From contig MNCI01021396.1 of NCBI GenBank assembly GCA_015680685.1, positions 66,198 to 130,197 on the forward strand: DNA of 64,000 nucleotides, in the 5' to 3' direction. The notes beneath the pieces are model-generated. The model was not told the origin of the DNA, did not search any database, and worked only from the letters and a program-made list of their open reading frames with translations. Below, one piece after another: positions 11,801 through 21,062 of the stretch; the first letter of the stretch is position 1; each line of letters starts with the position of its first letter. The position numbers and the translations under genes are program-made. The stretch is from Gnetum montanum (Eukaryota; Streptophyta; Gnetopsida; Gnetales; Gnetaceae).

Positions 11801-12227
11801 ATCCGTAAGTGCACCATTGATCTTGCTCCTTGCATAGTTGCTTCAGCATCAATTCCTTCCAAGTGTTCCCTCTGAATCCAATCTGTTGATGTATGATTGC
11901 CATCTACACACATAACACAATCTTTATATTAGCAAGGGTAAACAAATCACAATGCAATTGATACCTTGCTTCGGTGTAAGGTCCATTGGCTGAGTTGTGA
12001 TATGGCTGATACGGATCTGGAGATATAATATTGTTGACTACCAAAGGTGTAGGGGTTAGGAGAAAATCAAAAAAATTGGACCAGGACCCCCATGATTGAG
12101 AGCGAACCTCCAGTAGCGATAGAATGGAAAAAATATAAGCAATAAGAAAGATGAATAAAAGAGACAACGACCATGCCGATAAAATGGATGTCAAAGATGT
12201 AGATGAACAAATAAATGTTGATTTCAA
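11801..12227 (-). pseudogene. Conserved post-pol ORF with one membrane segment (element B copy)
   Basis: A 107-codon frame (12227 to 11904) starts MKSTFICSSTSL and has a hydrophobic stretch SLSLLFIFLIAYIFSIL at about residues 21-37, a likely transmembrane helix. SWGSWSNFFDFLLTP, PYQPYHNSANGPYTE and FTLANIKIVLCV follow. A TAG (CAG in C and G) then interrupts it, and the frame continues to about 11803 as IIHQQIGFRGNTW, LKQLCKEQDQW, YG-stop. C (51360-51660) and G (33410-33710) carry the same protein ending. It lies between the pol position and the PPT, where Athila-type elements carry env-like ORFs. No family was recognised. The env-like reading is inference. Confidence 0.55.
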
Positions 12228-13278
12228 AAAATTTTAAAGAAAAGAAATTAACGAATGCACCAAATAGGAATGTCAGTGGGTCCTTCCCAAAGCAGGCTCA
12301 TGCCCTTAATGCCCAGACAAACCCACATTCAAAGAGTCCATAGGCTTTGGGAATGTCATTCTAAACAAGAGTTAAAGTCTTAACCATAAGAATTTACCAT
12401 AGAAAAATAATGCATCAAGAAAAATATGAACTATTGATACAACCAACAATGAGGTGAAAAATGGAGAAGAATGATGGGAAAGAAGAGAATGGAATGGAAT
12501 CCCAAGAACAAGGTGGTGTACAGCCCCTTGTGTATTTCATGGTTAATGTGACTTAGGAAATATCATTCCAAATACACCCTCAAACAAACCATCTCCAATG
12601 ACTTCACATTAACACATTCGGCCAATCATCCACTTGAAGTAACAAGAATGTCTCCACCAAAGAGTCACCACCATTCTGACGAAACGNACCACACCATGCA
12701 AAGACTTTTGTATTTTTATTAGCTCAGCTTCCCAATAATGGAGTAGTGTCATAATAGAATGGAAGACTTAATAAGAAAACATCCAAGAACCCAAGAGAAT
12801 GGCCAGCACAAGTGCATCAAATCCCCTTGAAGTCACACCCTTTTCAATCCTTGAGTCCTTCTTTAGTTTGAGAAATACCCAGTCACCGGTTCGTTGATAG
12901 TTCTTATTATTGAGAAAGGAACTATACAGTTCCAAGCCAAGAGAGACCATAGAATTTTATGGTTGTATGGATGAAGTGGACTCATTGCCTTCTATATCAA
13001 AAGAACCATACCTTAGTATCAACATCATAACTTAAAGGTAAAAACCAAACATTAGCAATCAATGGAATACAGTTCATACCATCTGCAGAGCACTTATTAA
13101 GTGACGAACTTAATGAAACAAAATAAATAAACACACAAAGAAATGAAAGAGTATAAAAATGTTGAAAAACAAAAAATTAAAAGACAAAAAGATAAAACAA
13201 TAACTTAAAAGGTGAAAACTAGAAAACAAAAAGTTGAAAAATTAAAGAATCAGCAAAATATTTATTAATTCTGTGTTG
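12228..13278 (-). other. Element B post-gag tail, noncoding
   Basis: About 1 kb on the reverse strand that matches the post-pol tails of A, C, D and G. Shared runs include CTTGGCTTGGAACT, GGTGTGACTTCAAGGGG and TTGGCCATTCTCTTGGG. A single N at 12687 replaces roughly 180 bases that C has between the corresponding flanks (near 50600-50790). No confident ORF. Confidence 0.7.
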
Positions 13279-15360
13279 TTAAAAAGGAGGATACCCCCCA
13301 TACCAAAATGGTTGAGCATGACTAGAATCAATAAATGGAATATTAGGATCCTTGCGTATTGGAAATATTGGGACCTAGTCATACTGACCTCACCGGGGTT
13401 CACACACTTGATTATAGTAACCATAGTGGGGCAACTTATAAGATGTAGTTTTCGGATAACGAGTTGACCCACTATGATAATTAGGACCGTTAGATGGTAT
13501 GCAAGGATTAAGATGTTGCCCTCCAAGGTTGTATTCATTGAGTCGTATGGTTTTTGGAGTGTTAAGTGGTGGCCTTGATGAGGTAGCATGAGGTGTTGGG
13601 TTTGAAGAGGAAGATGCATCATAGTGTTGGGTTTGTGCTGAGTTGGCGGATGCAGTGGTTCTTGAACTGTGGTGTCCCTTTCGACAGTCATGTATAAAGA
13701 AGGGACACTTTTGATGTTGTGAAGGACCTCCACTACTATTGGGAGTAGCAGCACGAGTAACGTTTGTGAGTTGGTGCTATGGTGCAAAAACTTCAGGAAC
13801 AGTTGGTGGTGATGTAGAAGGAGGGAAAGGATGAGAATGTTGAAAATTAGGAGAAGTGTGAGGTACAAAAGGTGGTAGTTATGTTGAGGACATGGGATGA
13901 TAGTATTGAGGAGAATGATAATGTAGCTGTGATGTAGAAGGGGGTGAAGTATGAGAATATTGAGGTTGAGGATAAGTGTAAGGCACATGAGGTGATGATC
14001 TTGTTGGAGAGGACATGGGTGGATAGTACTTGGGAGAATGATAATGATGAGGTGAGGTAGAGGATGATGAGCTTGATGGAGAAATAAGGTGTTGAACATA
14101 ATAATAAGCATTTGGAATTGGGACATATGAAGGGTATGGTCCAACTGGCGATGGCCTCCCCTATGACTAAGGTTTTTGCCACTGTTGTTTAACCAGATAT
14201 TAGCCCTTGGGGTGATCATACTAGGCATTAGCCCTTGGGGTGATCATACAAATAGATGTTACATTGATATGTAAAATTGGTAGTTGAGCTCTTATTCTTA
14301 TGATCTTCTACCCTTTGTTTCGATTGTTGCATGATGTCCCGTCCTGTTTCTCGATTTGGATAACTCTTCCTCTAATGATGTTGGAATATTCTCCACATCT
14401 TTCATGTACCCAGTCCACCATCTTATTGACCTTTGCCTCAAATTCATCAAATGATTGTAGGATGGGAAAAGATGATTCCACCTCCTTGAAGTGAGTGGAT
14501 TTCTCCTCTTTATGATTATGGACCCTTGTTAAGTTGAGATTTTGGTCTTATTGAGAACTTTCAACATTCTCCCATTTGGCTAGTTCTCCTTCTTCTTTTC
14601 CTACCCACTTAATAAGCTCTTATAATTGATGGATTTGTAGTTTGTATAGTTGACCTTGGGCATACATTCCTAAGGTCTCTCTTATTTTATTACGTAGCCC
14701 ATCAATGATATGATTCATTAGCCTTTCTTTGGAGAACTCATGGCCTAGACAGTTGTTTAATAGTGTGTAATATCTTTCTAAGGCCATGTCCAAGGGTTCA
14801 TGTTGTGCTTGTTTCCACTCTTGGATTTGTTTCCTCAAGGCTGAAACTCTTGCATAGGTTTGATATCTTTCATTAAAAGCTTCTATCATTCTTGGCCAAT
14901 GTCATATTGAATTTGGTTTTAACAATCTATACCATACTTCTGCTTGGCCAACGAGTGTCATAGGGAAGAGATTAAGTTTTTTCCAACCATTATCAATGAT
15001 GTTCCATGTGCAAGCATCTTAGAAGGCTTGTAAATGTTGATGTATATCTAAGTCATAGCCTCCTAAAAATTTGGGAAAGTTGTTTAAATCGAGCCTAGGT
15101 AGACGGCTCTCTTTTCGATGCCTACGTGAGATTTGAACAGCCTCTTGTAATTGCGTTAGGCTTGTAGTGGCTAATGGGGGTTCATCGTCATCAGGTAAGT
15201 TATACCTTCATGCATTTTGATGATGTTCTTTTCATTCATTTTTATAAGAAACCCCTACCTCGGGTTGCATACTCCAATCTTCATCGTTATCTAGTTTGTT
15301 GGTTCTCCAATGAACTTCCTCACTAGGTGTGGTGTTATTATAATCTTGTAGGAGAGGCAT
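13279..15360 (-). pseudogene. Element B gag, ending in its own stop (pol-less)
   Basis: ATG at 15360 (MPLLQDYNNTTPSEEVHW...) opens a decayed gag. The retrotransposon gag core is clearest at 14889-14620: FNERYQTYARVSALRKQIQEW, HEPLDMALERYYTLLNNCLGH, IIDGLRNKIRETLGMYAQG. Upstream are LDLNNFPKFLGGYDLDIHQHLQAF and LFPMTLVGQAEVWY. A Pro/Ser/Tyr/His-rich region follows (about 14100-13400). The zinc-knuckle-like YDHPKG block is duplicated with a 28-bp period at 14199-14249. The protein ends WYGGYPPF-stop at 13281-13279, comparable to WGYLPF-stop in D. No protease or RT follows. Confidence 0.75.
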
Positions 15361-15471
15361 TGGTGTGTGTGAATTTATGTGACTTTTTATAATTACTTCT
15401 TTCTAAGAGATATATTGTTAAGTTCTTTACAGCAACCTTGTATGATATAACTAATCTAGATAACTAGCACC

Positions 15472-15491
15472 ATCCCCAGCAACAACGCCAA
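15472..15491 (-). other. tRNA-Asp-type PBS, element B
   Basis: The reverse strand reads TTGGCGTTGTTGCTGGGGAT directly after the LTR end. This is a close variant of the tRNA-Asp complement TTGGCGCCGTTGCCGGGGAC. Confidence 0.8.
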
Positions 15492-16361
15492 TGATGAGTG
15501 GCATGGTACCCCTACACTCAACCATACGAATACGAGCGCTTTCACGTGTGATTCGGTCGAACTCCGCAGACGAACTAGCTGTGGCACCTAAATATTTATC
15601 CTTAGGTCGTAGTTTGTTATCTTTCCACCTAGACTAGTATTATATTTGTCATGTATGGTTTAGTCTACAGTGAGGTGTATGATGGGTTTCCTAATCTAAT
15701 GCTACTCCTGAAGGCAATAGAAAGTAATATTATCTAAGCTAGGAGGAAAAGGGTAAGAGAATCTAGCTAGCCTAAGTGCGATGAGCATCCACCCTTAATC
15801 ATCTATACACATCCTGAACTTCGTGCATGACTGCCACTGGGATCACCAAGCATAGATCCTAGGTACACTACTGGGTTACCAAGTAGTCACACTTAAATGC
15901 TTGTGATTAAATCGTACTCATTCAGCATTACGAGGAGATAAGGGTGAAGAGAGATTAATCATCTAGAAAAGCAATTAAACATTCAAAAATAATTAAATCC
16001 TATTTAGCTTAGTCCACATGCTGCAAGGTTTATTAGAAAGTTCATCTTTATTGCCACACGCAAATATGTGCTCAAGTACAATTTGCTCGAATAGAGATCT
16101 GTTCACTTTGAGACTCCTACTATGGGCACATGGAAATTATTCTATCTCTGGAAAGGAAAAATTTCCAAGGCTTCGCTAGGGAACTATACTAGATGGAGAA
16201 CAAGGGAGAGACGCCTCTTATTTATAGAACTAACGGTGGACTGTGATATTGCATATGCGATATCGCGGGGAAAGACACAATATCGCATACGCGATATCGC
16301 GGGGGATGCAATATCGTGGCAGACATGATATCACGGGCCCATGCGATATCGCATCCCATCA
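15492..16361 (-). repeat. Element B 5' LTR
   Basis: Plus strand from TGATGAGTGGCATGG to CGCATCCCATCA. Its element-strand U3 start (16249-16361) has four exact GATATC motifs in GCGATATCGC-like palindromes plus three one-base variants. A TATA-like box lies near 16220 (TATTTATAGA) and an AATAAA complement (TTTATT) near 16047. Confidence 0.92.
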
Positions 16362-17978
16362 CCTAATATCATATGATGGCTTGTAATCTTACAAGAGTTT
16401 AATTTAATGATGATTGATCACAAGGGCACCAAGAATGTAGTTGCTGATCATTTATCTCAATTGCAATGAGAAAACAAAGAGGATGGGTATCCAATTTTTG
16501 ATCATTTCCCTGATGAATTACTCTTTNAAACAAAGAGGATGGGTATCCAATTTTTGATCATTTCCCTGATGAATTACTCTTTGCTGGTGTAGTGAATAAT
16601 CAATCACCCAAGGAGACAAACTAGTATAGTAGCATTCTTACCTATCTCCTCACCCAAAAAAAACCACAAGAGTTAAACCTTAAGAAGAAACAATAGTTTC
16701 TTCACCAAGCCAAGTACTTTATAGAGATCAATGGGAAAATTTATAAAGTTTTTTCTAATGGCTTGGTTTGATGATGTGTTCCCAATATAGATCAACTACG
16801 AGTTCTCCAAGACACTCATGAGGGTCCTTGTGGGACTCATTACACTGGGAGATGAACAGCCATCAAGATCTTGCTTGTAGGATATTATTGGCCTACATTT
16901 TTTCGGGATGTTCATCATTTCATCCAATCTTGTGAGTGCTATCAACGTGATGGGGGAATGATTTCTAGAATGGAGGGTCTGCAACAATGGATTTAACCGT
17001 TAGAACCATTCAAGATTTGCAGAATTGATTTTATGGGGCCGATTTCATCAATGTCCAATGAAAAAGCTTATATTATTGTTTTCATTGATTACCTAACAAA
17101 ATGGGTCAGTGCAGCTACTGTTAAACATTGTACATCATCTACAGCTGCATGATTTGTTCAACAACAAATCATAAACAGGTTTGGTATGCCACTTGCACTT
17201 ATTTCAGACAATGGTACACACTTCACAGATGCAACTTTTTGGAAATTAATGCAACACTTAGGGGTTGAGCATAAATTGACTACACCATACAACCCCCAAG
17301 TGAATGGTCAAGTAGAAGTCACCAACAGGAAGATTATGAAGATATTGACAAGAACCATTAGCAAGTTTAGGCAAGACTAGAGCACTAAACTGAATGATGC
17401 TCTTAGGGCATACTGCTCCACATGGAAACTCCCTACAGGCTACTCTTCCTATGAGTTAGTGTATGGTAAATTACCAATGCTTCCCATTCAAATTGACCTT
17501 TGTACACTATCCACAGCATGTGACCTCAACCTTGACCTTGATCTAGTACAGAAACAATGATTAGTAACCCTTAACTTGCTAGACAAAAATCGATCGATTA
17601 GCTGCCCTATCATCTAAGGAATTGCACAAGGCCTTTAATAAACAATGTCATGACCCAAGAATTAGGAAAGTTAAATATCATCTAGGAGAAAAAGTTCTCT
17701 ACTAGAATCTCATGCATTTTCCACAACGTACTAAATTTCAAACACTGTGGGAAGGACCTTATATTATTTATGCAACTTTTTCTTTAGGGGCCATGATAAT
17801 ATATAAACATGAGAGCCCAGATAAGAAACTTTTGATCAATGTACAACAAACCAAACCTTTCCAGGAGCTTAGGACAGCCTGTACACATGCTACCTCTCTT
17901 GATGGACGACCCTGCTCACTATTTCAGATCTCCTCCTTCCAGCTTAGTTGTGGGGGAGATGGCCACCTATGCTAACCA
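16362..17978 (+). pseudogene. Element A pol, RNase H end and integrase
   Basis: Resumes A's pol after B. An RNase H tail (VVADHLSQL-like near 16440) is followed by the integrase. The zinc-finger region is near 16815-16950. The core has DFMGPIS (about 17022), [32 protein letters not shown] (17186-17300) and NGQVEVTNRK with the catalytic Glu kept. The C-terminal part (17712-17975) has LWEGPYIIYATFSLGAMIIY and ends GGDGHLC-stop, an ending shared with C and G. There is no chromodomain. Stops include TAG at 17378-17380, shared with G. An N at 16527 joins two identical 55-base copies, probably an assembly artefact. Confidence 0.85.
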
Positions 17979-19899
17979 TTCTAGGCCCTCAGTTCTTTTT
18001 GAATTTTTGTTTTACAAATTCTTTCAAATTTTCTTTTTTTTTACACCATCATTCATGTTTCTACTATTTATTTGTTTTCTTGATTTACTTTTGTTTGTCA
18101 TCTAATAAGTGCTCATGATGGTGGATTGAATTATATCATATTGATTGCTAATGTTNTATTTTTTTTCTTGATTTACTTTTGTTTGTCATCTAATAAGTGC
18201 TCATGATGNATCTTTTGGTAAAATAGGAAATGAGTCCACGCCATCCACTCATCCATACAACTCTATGGTCTCCTTTGGCTTGGAACTNGATATGGATCTT
18301 TTGGTAAAATAGGAAATGATTCCACGCCATCCACTCATCCATACAACTCTATGATCTCCTTTGGCTTGGAACTATACAGTCCCCTTTTTCTAAGTAAACT
18401 TCTTAACAAATTGGTGGCTAGGTATTTTTCAAATCAAGGAAAGACTCAAAGGATGAAAAGAGTGTGACTTCAAGGGGATTCGATGCATTGGTGTTGGCCA
18501 TTCTCTTGGGTGCTTGGATGCTTTTTCTTGGGTTTTTTACCATTCTGACATTGTTCAAATATTAGGAAGCTGAGTGAATAAAAATAAGTCTTTGTATGGT
18601 GTCGTTCTCATGCATAAACATCAAAGAAAGAGAGAAAAAGGAGAAAAAGGTGAGAATTCAAAGCACACCCCTTAGATATAATAAAGAAATATGGGCTAAA
18701 AGCATTGGTTATGGCACTGAAAAGACATGTTACCCATGCCTGAAGGTTCCCTCTAACTATGGCCCTTTTTCAATTTCTGATTCTCCATCACACTCTCCTT
18801 GGGATCATGGTCACTCTTTATGGAAGCATTCTTGTTTCCTCAAGAGGATGGATTGGCCAAGTGTATTAATATGAGGTCATTGAATGTGGTTGGTTTGAGT
18901 TTGGATTTGGGATGAGTTCTACTTAGTTATCTTAATCATGAAATACACAAGGGGCTTTACACAACCTTATTCTTGGGATTCCATTCCATTCTTTCCTTTC
19001 CATCTTTCTTCCCATTTTCCACCTCATTGTTAGTTTTATCATTAGTCCATTCTGGGTTGATGCATTATTTTTATTTTGTGAATTCTTGTGGGTAAATTTT
19101 TAACTCTTACTTCCAAATGACATTCCTAGAGCCTACGGTCTCTTTTGTTTGTTGGTTTGTTAGGGCATAAAGGGCATGAGCCTATTTTGGGGAGGACCCA
19201 CTTTCATATCTTTTGGTTTGGTTAAGTTAAGTTCTTTATCCTTAGACATTGTTACAATCAAATTATTTTTATTTACCCCATCCATGTCATCCAAATTGTA
19301 TGCACCTTCACAACTATTTGTAATAAATTCTTTTTTATTGTTGTGAATACCCTCTTTCCACTACTCCTTGTGTCAAGCTTTCTCTGAATTGTATGGATCG
19401 CTTCTATTATTTAACCCATTTTTCAGTCTTTCCACTAACAATATCAAGCAAGCAATCTATCACAATCACAACTTGGCTAGATAAATTCACTGATGAGATA
19501 AGGTATTCAGCCATTATTTATGTATTATATATAATAATCCTTGATTTTGTTGTGATTGCAATGGGAAGCATGGTTTGCAAGTAGGATTGTCATCACCAAG
19601 GAGGATGCAATCATATCACTCATGGGAGATTTTTCATGACCATTGGATCTCTTTTACCTCTCCCTCATTCTTCTATTTCCAAGAGGGGTTGGATGTCCTT
19701 TGGATCCATTGGTGTTCTTTCCTAATTATCATGAACACCAATTTTGTATGTAATTGTAATATTGTATGCTTGGACACTTCTGTATTTGTCTATTTTCTCT
19801 ATGTCACTCTGCATGTTAGCCAAATAAGTCCACATTCCCCTAATATATTTTGTAAAGAATGTTTTTCTCTTCTTTGATACTCGAGGATGAGTTTTCATT
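17979..19899 (+). other. Element A post-pol region
   Basis: About 1.9 kb of decayed sequence homologous to the tails of C, G, B and D. Recognisable blocks are TAATAAGTGCTCATGATGG, CTTGGCTTGGAACTATACAG, GTGTGACTTCAAGGGGATTCG, CACACCCCTTAGA and the AAGGGCATGAGCC segment. Ns at 18156, 18209 and 18288 are flanked by exact repeats. Frames such as 18596-18874 lie in it but are not conserved between copies. The post-pol ORF seen in B and C is not recognisable here. Confidence 0.7.
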
Positions 19900-19912
19900 C
19901 AGTCGTGGGGTA
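19900..19912 (+). other. Polypurine tract of element A
   Basis: CAGTCGTGGGGTA, a one-G-shorter variant of the TCATGGGGGTA tract in B, C and G. It is immediately followed by the 3' LTR TGATGAG. Confidence 0.8.
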
Positions 19913-20841
19913 TGATGAGAGAGGTTACTCTAGCGGTTACTCTAGCAGTTATTCTAATTATTAGAGTAGTTACTCTAATTATTAGAGTGGTTACTCTAGC
20001 AGTTACTCTAGTAGTTATTCTAATTATCAGAGTGGTTACTCTAGTGGTTACTTTAGTAGTTATTCTAATTATTAGAGTAGTTGCTCCCAAGCTTGTAAAT
20101 ATAGTGCCTAGGTGCACAATTGGGGAGAAATCTTTTAGCAGTCAAGTAGCTCCTATAGTCTATTTTAAAGTTAGAGTATTTTCCATGTGCCTGTAGTAGG
20201 AGGTCGAAGTGTGGATAGATCTTTATTGAAGCATTGATGTACCTGAGCACACCATTGTGTTGGCAATAAAGACAAGCTCTTTGATTCATCCTTGCAGCAC
20301 TTGAGATTTGTTTTCTTACACATTTCTTTTATTTTATTTTCTTATGCATTTATTTTATTTCATCCACTTTACATTTATGTTATTAGCATAGTAATTCATT
20401 TTGATCAATTACGAAAATTGTTAAATTACACAAGCACAACTACTTCCAGCATGCGTGTAACGCTTGGTAACCCAGTAATGATTAGCATTTAGTAATCCCA
20501 ATACTGTTGCAATGGTTCAAGATGTGTACAAAATGTGGGAATAGATGCTAGTGTTAGGATTAGTTAGAACTTAGTTAATGAGTAGTTAAGTTAAATTAGT
20601 CACTTAGTTACCTCTCTCCTTCCCTACTAGCACAGAACATAAAAGCTATAAAAATCTTATGCCTCAAGTTTACTTAACCATACAATCATGAAATATAGGT
20701 AAGCTTGGGAAGACAATGATCAACCAACCCATCCTTGTTCCACAAGGCTACATAAGCACTTAGACCTTGGAATTCAACCGGATTATGTGTGAAATGCTCA
20801 TATTCATATGGTTGAGCATAGGGGTACCTCACCACTCATCA
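19913..20841 (+). repeat. Element A 3' LTR
   Basis: It starts TGATGAGAGAGG and ends CCACTCATCA. It carries the TTACTCTAGC tandem array at 19918-20082, a TGTAAATA box near 20095 and AATAAA at 20265-20270. It is nearly colinear with the 5' LTR except for array length and the short R-region deletion in the 5' copy. Confidence 0.9.
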
Positions 20842-21062
20842 ATTATCTTCATGAATTTATCTCTTTATTGTTAGTAGGAGTAGATAGGATTAGAAAAGAT
20901 CATATACCTTACTTTGGACTAAACCATACTGGACAAAGCTACCACTATTCCAAGTGTAATGATCTAGATGCACAACTAGTCCCATCCATAGAATTCGATT
21001 GGATAGTGCATAAACATTTGTGATTTGTATGGTTTGGCATAGGGGTACCTTGCCAATCATCA
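20842..21062 (+). repeat. OTA-family LTR E, right part
   Basis: Continues the LTR interrupted at 7090. GACTAAACCATACTGGACAAAGC matches the D LTR segment near 60270, and the end GGTACCTTGCCAATCATCA resembles GCCACTCATCA of other family members. Element A therefore landed inside an older LTR of its own superfamily. Confidence 0.7.

Larger units (their letters stand above)
10712..16361 (-). mobile_element. Pol-less OTA retrotransposon B (non-autonomous), nested in A
   Basis: A reverse-strand LTR element. Its 3' LTR is 10712-11546, polypurine tract 11547-11557, post-pol tail 11558-13278, gag 13279-15360, PBS 15472-15491 and 5' LTR 15492-16361. Flanks are CCTAG (10707-10711) and CCTAA (16362-16366), an aged 5-bp duplication in A's RNase H. 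Protease, RT, RNase H and integrase are all absent: gag ends in its own stop and is followed directly by the tail. LTR differences are mostly transitions. It would need enzymes in trans. Element D has the same design. Confidence 0.9.
7091..20841 (+). mobile_element. OTA (Athila/Tat-type) Ty3 retrotransposon A, with two nested insertions
   Basis: A full-outline LTR element: 5' LTR 7091-8063, PBS 8064-8083, a gag stub, pol in three pieces, post-pol region, polypurine tract and 3' LTR 19913-20841. Flanks are ATTAG (7086-7090) and ATTAT (20842-20846), a 4/5 match consistent with an aged 5-bp target duplication. Pol wording (KDHFPLPFVDQVLDTI, FLDGYS, FMDDFSTYG, NGQVEV) is OTA type with no chromodomain. 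Gag and protease were lost by an internal deletion near 8275-8285. Solo LTR F sits in the RT and pol-less element B in the RNase H. Multiple stops make it dead. Confidence 0.88.

Noticed and set aside
13242-14228. 328-codon reverse-strand ORF (MPSMITPRANIWLNN...), the longest in the window
   Set aside because: It lies in a shifted frame of element B's gag tail. The sense reading is the Pro/Ser/Tyr-rich frame ending WYGGYPPF-stop. The Leu/Ile/His-rich composition is the usual result of reading such DNA out of frame.
18001-18105. Hydrophobic Phe/Leu-rich ORF ends (also 50024-50215 and 7425-7628), possible membrane proteins
   Set aside because: They are T-rich low-complexity sequence after pol or in U5. 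The peptides are not conserved between element copies.
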